From assembly GCA_029203125.1 (NCBI GenBank), contig CP119317.1, forward strand, positions 3,906,001 through 3,970,000: DNA of 64,000 bases, given 5' to 3'. The stretch's first letter is position 1, and the number at the start of each line of letters is the position of its first letter. Below, piece after piece: positions 8,862-16,300 of this stretch. The stretch comes from Candidatus Cohnella colombiensis. GTDB lineage: Bacteria > Bacillota > Bacilli > Paenibacillales > Paenibacillaceae. Under the pieces are notes generated by a model. The model did not search any database. It was not told where the DNA came from and was given only the letters and a program-made list of their open reading frames with translations. The translations under genes and the position numbers were made by a program.

Positions 8862-9731
8862 ATGGTTAAATCAAAAAGCACGAGATTAGGGGATTGGGTC
8901 ATCGTTATCATTTGCGTGATGGTGATTCTGGCCTGCCTCCTGCCGTTGTTGAACATTGTGGCACGATCCTTAAGCTCTGCGGAAGCCATGGTAAAGAATG
9001 AAGTTTTACTTTGGCCCGTAGACCTGGATTTCAAAGCTTATACAGCCGTACTTGGAGATTCCAAAGTCACATGGTCGTTATTGTGGACAGCGATCCTGAC
9101 GGTCGTCACGACGGTGTGGTGCATGTTTATGACGATTCTGTGCGCATACCCGCTTATCTATGACAATCTAAAGGGCAGGAAGCTTATCCTCGTGATCGTT
9201 ATCTTTACGATGTACTTCAATGCAGGCATCATCCCGACCTATTTGCTTCTGAAAGGGCTGCACTTGCTGAATAATCCTCTGGTTCTGATTCTGCCAGGCA
9301 GCATTAGCGTATTCAACGTCATCATCATGCGCAGCTTCTTCTTCGGCATTCCCGAGAGCCTCAGAGAATCCGCCGAACTGGACGGAGCGGGGCCCCTCAG
9401 AGTCCTGGTTAATGTCTATTTGCCGCTTTCCATGCCCGTGCTGGCAACGCTGTCGCTATTCTATGCGGTTGGCCGTTGGAACGGGTTCTCGGATGCGTTG
9501 ATGTTCATGAGCAATAGAGACTACTATCCTATCCAACTGCTGCTCTTTAACATTCTCAATAGCGTTACCAGCGTTGAGGTGGCTACGCAGGAGGGCTTTA
9601 CCAGCCCGGGCTTGTCCGAATCCATTAAAGCTGCAACCGTCGTGTTTGCAACCGTACCGATCTTGCTCATTTACCCTTGGTTGCAGCGATACTTTATTTC
9701 CGGCGTCACGATCGGAGCCGTAAAAGGATAA
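8862..9731 (+). CDS. ytcP: ABC transporter permease, YtcP type (aldouronate uptake)
   Basis: This is the second inner-membrane subunit, 289 residues with about six helices. The EAA-type loop reads ESAELDGAGPLRVLVNVYLPLS, and the N-terminal RSLSSAEA segment is usual in YtcP-family proteins. It starts 15 bases after lplB with AGGAGG upstream, so it is translated from the same message. With LplB it forms the channel for oligosaccharides delivered by the lipoprotein encoded next. Confidence 0.9.
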   Translation: MVKSKSTRLGDWVIVIICVMVILACLLPLLNIVARSLSSAEAMVKNEVLLWPVDLDFKAYTAVLGDSKVTWSLLWTAILTVVTTVWCMFMTILCAYPLIYDNLKGRKLILVIVIFTMYFNAGIIPTYLLLKGLHLLNNPLVLILPGSISVFNVIIMRSFFFGIPESLRESAELDGAGPLRVLVNVYLPLSMPVLATLSLFYAVGRWNGFSDALMFMSNRDYYPIQLLLFNILNSVTSVEVATQEGFTSPGLSESIKAATVVFATVPILLIYPWLQRYFISGVTIGAVKG

Positions 9732-9746
9732 TGGCTTACCTACGGT

Positions 9747-9768
9747 AAAAATCGACTTGTCGATTTTT
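9747..9768 (+). promoter_or_regulatory. Intercistronic hairpin between the permease and binding-protein genes
   Basis: A perfect 10-bp inverted repeat (AAAAATCGAC / GTCGATTTTT) has a 2-base centre and ends in T residues. It could partly terminate transcription or shield an mRNA end, so that binding protein is made in different amounts from the permeases. Function is inferred. Confidence 0.4.
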
Positions 9769-9810
9769 ATAAATCGAGAAACAGGCTTAAATAAAAAAGG
9801 AGGATCTTGA

Positions 9811-11529
9811 ATGCGTTTAACCAAGCTTTTGACCATCTTGGCGCTTTGTTCCGGCCTCGTCTTGGCGGGATGTACCAACAGCAACAACAATAATTCGACA
9901 AGCCCGTCCAACTCATCGGCTCCACCGGCATCTGAATCCGCTTCTCCTTCTCCCGACGAAGCATCTGCAAAACTCGAAAAGCTGGGCCTTGATTCCAATC
10001 TCAGATTCAAGGAGACTCGCAAAATCAAGGTAGAGATTTACGATCGAGGCAATACCGGGGGAACCAAACCCGAAGACAACTTCTATACGAATTTCATCAA
10101 AGACGGAATGCTGCGCGATCATAACGTAGAAGTGACTTTCGTTCCGGTACCGCGCTGGACGGAAGGCGAAGCCATTAACAACCTTCTGGCCGCGGGTGAA
10201 GCGCCAGATGTCGCCGTCACTTATTCGTATCCGACCGTCCAAACGTACGCCAACATGGGCGGCATCACGAACCTGGCACCGCTTGTCGACGAGCACAAAG
10301 ATCTTCTGCCAAACTTGTGGGGGTTACTCACCGAATCGAACATCAATTGGGACAGGGATCCTAACGCAGGAACGTTGTGGGCATTGGAAGCTCGCTTGAA
10401 CATCCTGAACCGCATTAATACATTCGTGCGCGAGGACTGGTTAAAGAAGCTCAATCTCCCGGCACCGACGAACCTGCAAGAGTTCGAAAACATGCTCAAA
10501 GCATTTAAGGACAACGCCTCCACGCTTTTGGGCAAAGACGCAGGCAAGTTGATTCCTTTCTCCACGAGCTTTGATGTTGGATGGCGTGCAGATCATTTAA
10601 CATCGTCCTACTTCCCTGACAATATTACTGACAAGGACATGTATGTTTACGGCTTTGACGATCGGCGTCTTCTTTACCCGAATTACAAAGAAGGCATTAG
10701 AACGTTGAACAAGTGGTATAACGAAGGTCTCGTATGGAAAGACTTCCCGCTCTATCCTGCCGGAGATGCTACGGAAGATAATCTCATGAAAGCCGGCTTT
10801 GTAGGCGCGTTCATTCATAACTGGGATTATCCGTATCGTAGCGGTGAAGACGGCATTACGGGGAACCTTCATATGCTTGTAGGTCCGGATGCGAATTATA
10901 TCGCGGTTGAGCCGTTCAAGAACGAAGCTGGGGTTTATCAGAAATTCTTGTCGGCGCCTGTTGACCGCAAGGTATTCTTCCCGGCTACCAACAAAGAACC
11001 TTTAGCTTCGATGCTCTATCTGGATTGGATCTCCAAGATTGATAATCGTGTTTACCTGCAATTCGGCGAAGAAGGCAAAACGCACGAAAAAATGCCGGAT
11101 GGCTCCTACAAGACGATTGCTGCTACTGACGAATATCTCATGAACTCGCCTGCCAATATCGACTATACAATCACAAGCAACGGTCTTGATACCGGAAACC
11201 CGGATTTGACGGTCAAGTCCATTGCCAACGGGTATGCAGGGGTTGACGCAAGACTCATTGAAGTTGCAAGCAAGATTACGACTAATGAAGGACGCGTAGG
11301 TAAAAATGCCAAAGCGGGTGAAATCAAGGCCGAAGAAGGTCAAGGTGAAGCGCTTAAAGCAAAACGCGATGCCTTCTTAGACCAGGCTGTTGTAGCGCCA
11401 GTTGCCAAGTTTGACGCTGTATATGATGCGGGTATGAAGGATTACCTCAAATCGGGCGGTCAAGCCATTATCGACGAGCGCATAGCGGCATGGGAAAAGC
11501 TTTATGGCAGCGAAACAATGTTGAAATAA
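9811..11529 (+). CDS. Extracellular solute-binding lipoprotein (family 1; LplA/YtcQ-like)
   Basis: This lipoprotein captures oligosaccharides outside the cell for the LplB/YtcP permeases. It has 572 residues. The lipobox LAGC places the acylated cysteine at 21, followed by a low-complexity Asn/Ser/Pro tether to about residue 50 and then the periplasmic-binding fold. The size and the YDRGNTGG...DNFYTNFI region match YtcQ/LplA-type proteins used for aldouronates in Paenibacillus. GGAGG lies upstream of the ATG at 9811. It is the last gene of the operon and is followed by a strong terminator. Confidence 0.9.
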   Translation: MRLTKLLTILALCSGLVLAGCTNSNNNNSTSPSNSSAPPASESASPSPDEASAKLEKLGLDSNLRFKETRKIKVEIYDRGNTGGTKPEDNFYTNFIKDGMLRDHNVEVTFVPVPRWTEGEAINNLLAAGEAPDVAVTYSYPTVQTYANMGGITNLAPLVDEHKDLLPNLWGLLTESNINWDRDPNAGTLWALEARLNILNRINTFVREDWLKKLNLPAPTNLQEFENMLKAFKDNASTLLGKDAGKLIPFSTSFDVGWRADHLTSSYFPDNITDKDMYVYGFDDRRLLYPNYKEGIRTLNKWYNEGLVWKDFPLYPAGDATEDNLMKAGFVGAFIHNWDYPYRSGEDGITGNLHMLVGPDANYIAVEPFKNEAGVYQKFLSAPVDRKVFFPATNKEPLASMLYLDWISKIDNRVYLQFGEEGKTHEKMPDGSYKTIAATDEYLMNSPANIDYTITSNGLDTGNPDLTVKSIANGYAGVDARLIEVASKITTNEGRVGKNAKAGEIKAEEGQGEALKAKRDAFLDQAVVAPVAKFDAVYDAGMKDYLKSGGQAIIDERIAAWEKLYGSETMLK

Positions 11530-11541
11530 CCATTTGTGAGT

Positions 11542-11580
11542 ACACGCTGTACCGCGGGATACCCGGTGCAGCGTGTTTTT
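11542..11580 (+). terminator. Rho-independent terminator of the aguA operon
   Basis: ACACGCTGTACCG pairs with CGGTGCAGCGTG (one G-U), followed by TTTTT. It closes the hemicellulose module; recognisable sequence of a different, truncated gene begins within about 20 bases. Confidence 0.88.
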
Positions 11581-11599
11581 GTGTACGTCTCGGGAATGC

Positions 11600-11947
11600 G
11601 ATCTATCTGCTGATGCTGACCCTAATAGTTTTGGAGTATTGAAATTTCCATATTCAAAAGATAATAACGACGCGTATTGCGGAAACTTACCGCTTTATGT
11701 AGATGATGTTTCAAAATTTGAAGTCGTCGAAGGTACAGGTACTGCAATAATGTCATCGGTTTACGGTTTCTTGGGTGCTGAATCTGATCGAATAGATAAG
11801 TCCTCAGAGTATGAACGTAATAAACACGAGTACAATCGCAAAAAGTATGGGCTCATTACGGATGCGGTACTTTACTCAGAAGATGGAAAAGCAAAAACGG
11901 ATACACTTACATATAAAGGATGCAAACTAATAGAAGATAAACGATAA
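11600..11947 (+). pseudogene. 3' fragment of a DKNYY-family gene
   Basis: From about 11,600 the frame reads SADADPNSFGVL...YSKDNNDAYCGNLPL. This resembles the repeated unit of DKNYY-family proteins (AD..SF..L...Y.KD...Y), continuing to a normal C-terminus and stop at 11,945. The 5' part of the gene is missing. The frame runs back into the terminator of the sugar operon, and no start codon with a ribosome site exists. It is best read as a gene whose front was lost when the neighbouring module was inserted or rearranged. Confidence 0.6.
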
Positions 11948-11948
11948 T

Positions 11949-12071
11949 GTGATCAATAAAAAACTTGCCGTTTCTGAAATCGTGAAGAACCATTTTACAA
12001 GTAAAACCTTTAGTTGGAGCGATTGGATATCGTATGGGGAAAATAGCATCCCCTTAAGCGACCGGAGATGA
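11949..12071 (+). pseudogene. Gene-end remnant related to the 530-988 gene
   Basis: An open frame of 40 codons ends SWSDWISYGENSIPLSDRR. It matches the tail SWSDWISYSENPIAVGDE of the 530-988 protein, but its first half (INKKLAVSEIVKNHF) does not match that protein. There is a GTG at the front but no ribosome site. The similarity continues past the stop codon into non-coding DNA and the terminator, as expected of a gene-end fragment rather than a working small gene. Confidence 0.45.
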
Positions 12072-12201
12072 AGAGAACCAAAAAGGTGTAGCAGTATGCA
12101 AGTTCTGAATACATCGCAATGCGGCCTAAGCGCCCCGGCGATGTATTTTTTATGCCTCGAAGTAAATACGGAGTCAACAATCAGCTTCAGGAAGTGTTTA
12201 C
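12013..12201 (+). repeat. Dispersed gene-end/terminator repeat, copy 2
   Basis: Order: SWSDWISY codons, GTAGCAGTATGCAAGTTC, a 40-bp hairpin, then GTCAACAATCAGCTTCAGG...TGTTTAC. The first parts match copy 1 (930-1065). The last part matches copy 3, at about 14,335-14,363. Together copies 2 and 3 define an element of roughly 180-190 bp. Confidence 0.6.
12108..12151 (+). terminator. Terminator-like hairpin (40-bp family, copy 2)
   Basis: Perfect 10-bp arms AATACATCGC and GCGATGTATT surround a G+C-rich loop and are followed by TTTT. Arms and length equal those of the copies at 1023 and 35,516. Confidence 0.75.
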
Positions 12202-12309
12202 TTTGAGATCATATAGATTTCGGTTCATACTTCTTGTAGCCTCACAACCACAAGCTACAATTAGATCGTGATTTAAGCACTATCAGGAGGAGTGGGGAGG
12301 ACAACAGGG

Positions 12310-12489
12310 TTGAGTTATCAAAAGTTGGGCCTATCGTTGGGGGCGTGGGGGTATAATAGCTCGGCAGCAAGGAAATTCTTTCAGTTGGGAAATCTTCGGC
12401 TTTCTTACCTTGATTATGGCGGAGATGGCGAACGAGTACTTGTTATGTTGCATGGGTATATGGCTAATGGTACAAAAATAAGGGGATGA
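12310..12489 (+). pseudogene. 5' fragment of an alpha/beta-hydrolase gene
   Basis: The frame has a GGAGG ribosome site and reads ...LRLSYLDYGGDGERVLVMLHGYMANG. This is the first strand and the HGxxxxG oxyanion loop that open an alpha/beta-hydrolase. It then stops after about 60 codons (stop at 12,487), just before the DinB gene, and the nucleophile elbow and the rest of the fold are absent. The DinB gene starts 4 bases after the stop, so the truncation is probably old and clean. The start could also be the in-frame GTG at 12,292. Confidence 0.6.
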
Positions 12490-12493
12490 GACG

Positions 12494-12991
12494 ATGTACT
12501 GTACGGTCGAAGATTTTATAGCTGAATGGAAGAACGAAGCCGTATTAACTCAGAAGGTGCTGGACGGCTTAACCGATGAATCGCTCTTGCAGCAGGTTTA
12601 TCCCGAAGGACGCACGTTAGGAAGGATCGCGTGGCATTTCGTTACGAACATTCCGGATTATTTAACTGAGTTTGGAGTCACGGTCGCGAAAGTGTCAAAT
12701 CAGAACGAAGTACCGTTCGCAAAGGAGATCGCGGATACCTTTCGTGAGGTAAGCATAGAGGTAGAGAAAGCACTTCACGAGCAGTGGACGGACGAGATGC
12801 TGAAGCAAATCCAGATTGCGTTCGGAAGAAAGGAGTCCAACGCAACGATTTTTATGGGATTGATCAAGCACATCGCACATCATCGAGGCCAAGTTACAGT
12901 TCTGATGCGCCAAGCGGGGTTGCTTATACCTTCGATATATGGTCCTTCGAAGGAAGGTTGGACCCGGTTGGGGGTAATGCCTCCGCTTTGA
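12494..12991 (+). CDS. DinB-family protein
   Basis: This 165-residue four-helix-bundle protein belongs to the DinB/YfiT-like superfamily of putative metal-dependent, thiol-using transferases. The family's metal-binding histidines can be placed: His48 in RIAWHFV, and His126 and His130 in the KHIAHHRGQ helix. GGGGATGAG lies just before the ATG. Substrate is unknown. It stands alone, between a hydrolase fragment and a terminator. Confidence 0.85.
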   Translation: MYCTVEDFIAEWKNEAVLTQKVLDGLTDESLLQQVYPEGRTLGRIAWHFVTNIPDYLTEFGVTVAKVSNQNEVPFAKEIADTFREVSIEVEKALHEQWTDEMLKQIQIAFGRKESNATIFMGLIKHIAHHRGQVTVLMRQAGLLIPSIYGPSKEGWTRLGVMPPL

Positions 12992-13046
12992 GTGTGTGTC
13001 ATATCACAGGTATTCCCATAATAGCAGGATATCTTATTTGAAAGTC

Positions 13047-13075
13047 AAAGGCACCTGACCGGGTGCCTTTGTCAA
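13047..13075 (+). terminator. Terminator after the DinB gene
   Basis: AAAGGCACC (13,047-13,055) pairs perfectly with GGTGCCTTT (13,062-13,070) around a 6-base loop; a short T-rich tail follows. Confidence 0.7.
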
Positions 13076-13242
13076 TTTCATGTCTTTACTAACTCTAGCG
13101 GTTCAAACTATTATATAGATAATTAAGCTATTGTTAAATCAGCCTATCAGTCACTATAGCTGGGTAAAGGAAGGCTAATTAAGAGTTGCATCTAGCGACT
13201 TGTAAAACAGATGCTAGAAACTGACGAAAGGGGATAATCGAC

Positions 13243-13647
13243 TTGATCGATCTAACAGAAGTGAATTATTTAGCTGTTCTTGCAGCAACTGTGGTAACGA
13301 TGGTTCTCGGATTCTTGTGGTACTCGCCGGTCTTGTTTGGTAATGCGTGGATGAAACAAGTGGGGTTGAAAAGAGAGGATATGTCCGGCGGAAGCCCGCT
13401 TACATATATACTCACGGCTTTGACAGCATTAAGCGGAGCGTTTATCTTGGCGCTGTTGCAAACAATGGTAGGAGAACCAGACCTCCTTTCGGCGGTTGTA
13501 ATCGGTTTGTTAATCGGGATCAGTGTTTCGGTAAAAATAGGCATGAACTTCTTATTTGAAAATAAGACCTTAGGTCTCTACCTCATCACAATTGGCTATC
13601 ATTTGACTTCATATTTTCTTGCGGGGCTGATCATTGGTGCAATGTAG
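13243..13647 (+). CDS. DUF1761-type small membrane protein
   Basis: This 134-residue protein has four predicted membrane helices. The WYSPVLFGNAWMK motif after the first helix is characteristic of DUF1761 proteins, whose function is unknown. It starts with TTG at 13,243 after AAAGGGG (9-base spacer). It is likely in one transcript with the SRPBCC gene about 20 bases downstream. Confidence 0.8.
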   Translation: MIDLTEVNYLAVLAATVVTMVLGFLWYSPVLFGNAWMKQVGLKREDMSGGSPLTYILTALTALSGAFILALLQTMVGEPDLLSAVVIGLLIGISVSVKIGMNFLFENKTLGLYLITIGYHLTSYFLAGLIIGAM

Positions 13648-13667
13648 TTAAGAAAGGGATGACAATT

Positions 13668-14117
13668 TTGAAGCAATGGTCAAGAGAAATTGAGATAAAT
13701 ACTTCAATCGAACATGTATGGTCGTATCTGGATGGTTCGTTAGAACAGATGCAAAAGATTATGCCGCAGGTAGTGGAGAACAAACCGATCAAGTTGACTG
13801 AAGAAGTTGTAGGAAGCATTTACCGTCAAAAATATAAAGAAGGCAAACGGATTCAAGAATACGATGTCCACACGTTAGAATATATAAATACGAACAATGA
13901 TAAAAAAATGAAAGTTCAATTCATATTAGCAAACTGGTTTGAGATCACAGCATTATATGAATTGCACCGAGTCAATGATGCGAAAACAAAGTTAACATAC
14001 ACAGTAACCAACAAACCATTGAAGTGGTTTGTGAAACTGTTCCTTATCTTTGCAAACGATAAGGTTGTTATTAAATTTTTAGAAAATGTAAAAAGAGTCG
14101 CAGAATCAGAGGCTTAA
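13668..14117 (+). CDS. SRPBCC (START/polyketide-cyclase-like) domain protein
   Basis: This protein of about 149 residues has the SRPBCC helix-grip pattern. It opens with SREIEINTSIEHVWSYLDG, continues with alternating strands (GSIYRQKYKEGKR, YELHRVNDAKTKLTYTVT) and ends in a long C-terminal helix. The family binds hydrophobic ligands, but nothing shows which. The TTG at 13,668 is preferred because AAAGGG lies 9 bases before it; an ATG at 13,659 directly abuts that site. Confidence 0.75.
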   Translation: MKQWSREIEINTSIEHVWSYLDGSLEQMQKIMPQVVENKPIKLTEEVVGSIYRQKYKEGKRIQEYDVHTLEYINTNNDKKMKVQFILANWFEITALYELHRVNDAKTKLTYTVTNKPLKWFVKLFLIFANDKVVIKFLENVKRVAESEA

Positions 14118-14129
14118 CTGAGTTAAGCT

Positions 14130-14183
14130 GAACCGGATGATTATTGCGGTTAATGTGCATTAGTATTCGTATGATCCAACAGC
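14130..14183 (-). pseudogene. 3'-end remnant of an esterase gene (third copy)
   Basis: On the minus strand this reads LLDHTNTNAH-stop plus about 20 bases of 3' flank. It is nearly identical to the end of the esterase gene at 17,056 (LLNHTNTNTH-stop) including the flank at 17,036-17,055: 49 of 54 bases agree. Nothing upstream of these last codons is present. The fragment butts directly against the gene-end repeat at 14,187. Confidence 0.7.
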
Positions 14184-14186
14184 TGA

Positions 14187-14255
14187 AGTGATTGGATTTC
14201 TTACAATGAAATTCCGGTTGCGGTGGGGGATGAATTAAGGCTAGAAAGTGCATAG
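14187..14255 (+). pseudogene. Gene-end remnant related to the 530-988 gene (copy 3)
   Basis: The frame reads SDWISYNEIPVAVGDELRLESA-stop, matching SDWISYSENPIAVGDE of the 530-988 protein, with a 6-codon extension. No start or body of a gene precedes it; the esterase remnant lies immediately upstream. Confidence 0.6.
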
Positions 14256-14270
14256 TAGTGTGCGGATCTG

Positions 14271-14313
14271 ATACAGAGCACGGCATGAGGATGCCATTGC
14301 TCTGTATTTTTTT
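14271..14313 (+). terminator. Rho-independent terminator
   Basis: ATACAGAGCA (14,271-14,280) pairs with TGCTCTGTAT (14,298-14,307), with an inner GGCAT/ATGCC pairing, and is followed by a run of T. It probably ends the DUF1761/SRPBCC transcript. Confidence 0.8.
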
Positions 14314-14489
14314 ATGTGAAAAAGTCAACCAATGGTCAACAATTAGTCTCAGAAAATGTTTACATAGGAATCCGAAAAAAAATGATTCAATCTCTTAAGA
14401 GGCCACAGTCACGGTGAACCATACCACAAATAGGGCGTAATTTTTGTTACAATATAGACTACGGTTAACATTTAGGGACGGTGATTAAC

Positions 14490-15059
14490 ATGGGAAGAAA
14501 GCAGGCTTTTACAAAATCGGAGTTGCTTGACCAAACCAAGAAGGTGCTTCTCGAACACGGTTATGAGGGGTTTCAGCTCAAATTGTTATCGAGAGGTCTG
14601 GCTGGAGCAAGAAGTACGATTTACCAATACTATGCAAACAAAGAAGAGATTGTTGCTGCATGTATGAAACGAGTAATGGAAAATGTACTACACAAAGTGT
14701 CGGCAATTGATGATTCGGATTGCATGAATGCCCTTCAGCAGCTGCTTACTGTATATATGGAAGAGGCTAATTTCCATCAATTACTTGGCTATGCTCATAA
14801 GATTAATAAAGCCAATTCCGCCGCTGCGGCCCATGATCTTGAATTTATTGAGCAAGCGCATGTAACATTGAAACAACAACTTGAGCGATTGTTTGTCCGT
14901 GCACAGGAAGAAGGACACTTAAATACAAGCATCCCACTCCCTGCCATCATAGGTGTCTTTTTCAACCTAATCGATACTCCGAATATGATGAATATTCCTA
15001 TTCCTCAGTGGAGCAAGCTATTGTACCAAATTTGGCTAGGAGGAGCAGGCAGACTCTAA
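14490..15059 (+). CDS. TetR-family transcriptional regulator
   Basis: This 189-residue protein has an N-terminal TetR helix-turn-helix (about 8-55): LLDQTKKVLLEHGYEGFQ then ARSTIYQYYANKEEIV, with the typical (T/S)xYxYFxNKE-type end. The variable C-terminal half would bind an effector. The ATG at 14,490 has AGGGACGG about 8 bases upstream; the frame could open at a GTG at 14,481. It precedes an ABC transporter pair, and the gap between them holds two similar palindromes that are its likely operators. Confidence 0.88.
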   Translation: MGRKQAFTKSELLDQTKKVLLEHGYEGFQLKLLSRGLAGARSTIYQYYANKEEIVAACMKRVMENVLHKVSAIDDSDCMNALQQLLTVYMEEANFHQLLGYAHKINKANSAAAAHDLEFIEQAHVTLKQQLERLFVRAQEEGHLNTSIPLPAIIGVFFNLIDTPNMMNIPIPQWSKLLYQIWLGGAGRL

Positions 15060-15075
15060 AGGGCACAAAGTATAT

Positions 15076-15105
15076 TTGACACAGATGTCGGATATAGTGC
15101 ATAAT
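15076..15105 (+). promoter_or_regulatory. Promoter of the ABC pair with an overlapping operator half
   Basis: TTGACA (15,076-15,081) and CATAAT (15,100-15,105) are spaced 18 bases apart. The -35 box overlaps TGACACAGATGTCG (15,077-15,090), an imperfect copy of the palindrome at 15,136. TetR binding there would block polymerase. Confidence 0.55.
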
Positions 15106-15135
15106 ATTTTTTAGCCGGATAAGAAGTGATCAATT

Positions 15136-15149
15136 TGACACGTGTGTCA
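15136..15149 (+). promoter_or_regulatory. TetR operator candidate TGACAC-GT-GTGTCA
   Basis: A 14-base palindrome has perfect 6-base arms and lies 30 bases before the permease start, downstream of the promoter. The related imperfect site at 15,077 lies 59 bases upstream. No such site is seen before the tetR gene itself. Confidence 0.6.
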
Positions 15150-15178
15150 TTTATAAGTGTGAAGGAGAGGAATAGACT

Positions 15179-16300
15179 ATGTTTTTGGCATTGAAGGAAT
15201 TGAGACACAGCAAGACAAGATTTTTGATGATTGCGATTATTTTTGTGCTCATTTCTTGGTTGGTGTTCATATTATCAGGTTTGGGGAATGGGTTATCTAC
15301 GCTTGCGGCTTCGACGTTTAAGACCATGAAGGCTGATTATGTCGTTTTCGAACAAGGGTCGAAAGCTTCAATGAGTAAATCTTTATTGTCTAATGATTTG
15401 TTAGCCAAATTAACAGAGATGCCGAATGTAAGTGCCGCTTCACCTATGGGAACCATCATGGCATCTGCAATCAAAGGGAATAGCAAGTTGAATGAGGATA
15501 AAGTAGATATAGCGATTATTGGAATTGACCCGGGGAGTTTCCTTGAGCCGCCGATTACTGAAGGTACGGGTCTGACATCCGATCAAATGACGAAGGTTAT
15601 CGTCAATGATACGATGAAAGACCAAGGATTCAAGCTCGGGGACATCTTCCAATTAGATGGTTCGACGGAATCGTTGACTATTGTCGGCTTTGTCAAGAAT
15701 CAGACGTATAACCACGTAGCAGCTGTATTTACACCTATTGAAGAGTGGCGCAAGCTTGCGTTTGCGGCACCAGGCTCGGACAAGGGAGTCACGGATCCCG
15801 TTAATGCGATCATGCTTCAAGGTAAAGATATTGATCGGAATACCATCAATGAACAGCTATCGGGTACCGATACGGTTACTCGTGCGACAGCGGTACAGGG
15901 AATGCCCGGCTACAAAGAAGAGAATGGCACAATCATGATGATGCTTGCGTTCCTGCTTGCGATCTCTGCATTCATCATTGGCGTGTTCTTCTATGTATTC
16001 ACGATGCAGAAGTCCAACCAGTTCGGGATTATGAAAGCGATCGGGGCCAAGAATGGATTCTTAGGTAAAGCCGTCGTCTCACAGGTGTTCGTCTTGGCGC
16101 TTTCTAGCATTATAGTTGGCATAATACTGACTTATGGGACAGCGGCAATCATGCCCAAAGGCATGCCGTTCATGCTGGATACGAAGCTAGTGTTCACGTA
16201 TTCCATTGTTTTGCTGGTGATCTCATTGCTTAGTTCGTTAGTATCCGTTCGCACGATTTCGAAAATTGATCCGCTTAAGGCACTTGGGAGGGTTGAATAA
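15179..16300 (+). CDS. ABC transporter permease, FtsX/MacB type
   Basis: This 373-residue permease has the MacB-like topology: one N-terminal membrane helix (about 15-37), a large extracytoplasmic domain (about 40-255) and three C-terminal helices with the FtsX core. It reads QFGIMKAIGAKNGFLGKAVVSQ between helices, which is the usual coupling segment. Such transporters export peptides or lipids, or act in mechanotransmission. GAAGGAGAGG lies 8 bases before the ATG. The stop overlaps the ATP-binding subunit's ATG by one base (TAATG), so the two are translationally coupled. Confidence 0.9.
   Translation: MFLALKELRHSKTRFLMIAIIFVLISWLVFILSGLGNGLSTLAASTFKTMKADYVVFEQGSKASMSKSLLSNDLLAKLTEMPNVSAASPMGTIMASAIKGNSKLNEDKVDIAIIGIDPGSFLEPPITEGTGLTSDQMTKVIVNDTMKDQGFKLGDIFQLDGSTESLTIVGFVKNQTYNHVAAVFTPIEEWRKLAFAAPGSDKGVTDPVNAIMLQGKDIDRNTINEQLSGTDTVTRATAVQGMPGYKEENGTIMMMLAFLLAISAFIIGVFFYVFTMQKSNQFGIMKAIGAKNGFLGKAVVSQVFVLALSSIIVGIILTYGTAAIMPKGMPFMLDTKLVFTYSIVLLVISLLSSLVSVRTISKIDPLKALGRVE

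Larger units (their letters stand above)
14187..14363 (+). repeat. Dispersed gene-end/terminator repeat, copy 3
   Basis: Same order as copy 2: SDWISY codons, a TAGTAGTGTGC stretch, a hairpin with different arms but the same place and similar length, and then GTCAACAATTAGTCTCAG...TGTTTAC. Confidence 0.6.

Noticed and set aside
11573..11600. Start of the DKNYY-like frame at 11,573
   Set aside because: The GTG lies in the T-tract of the operon terminator without a ribosome site; the gene front is simply absent.
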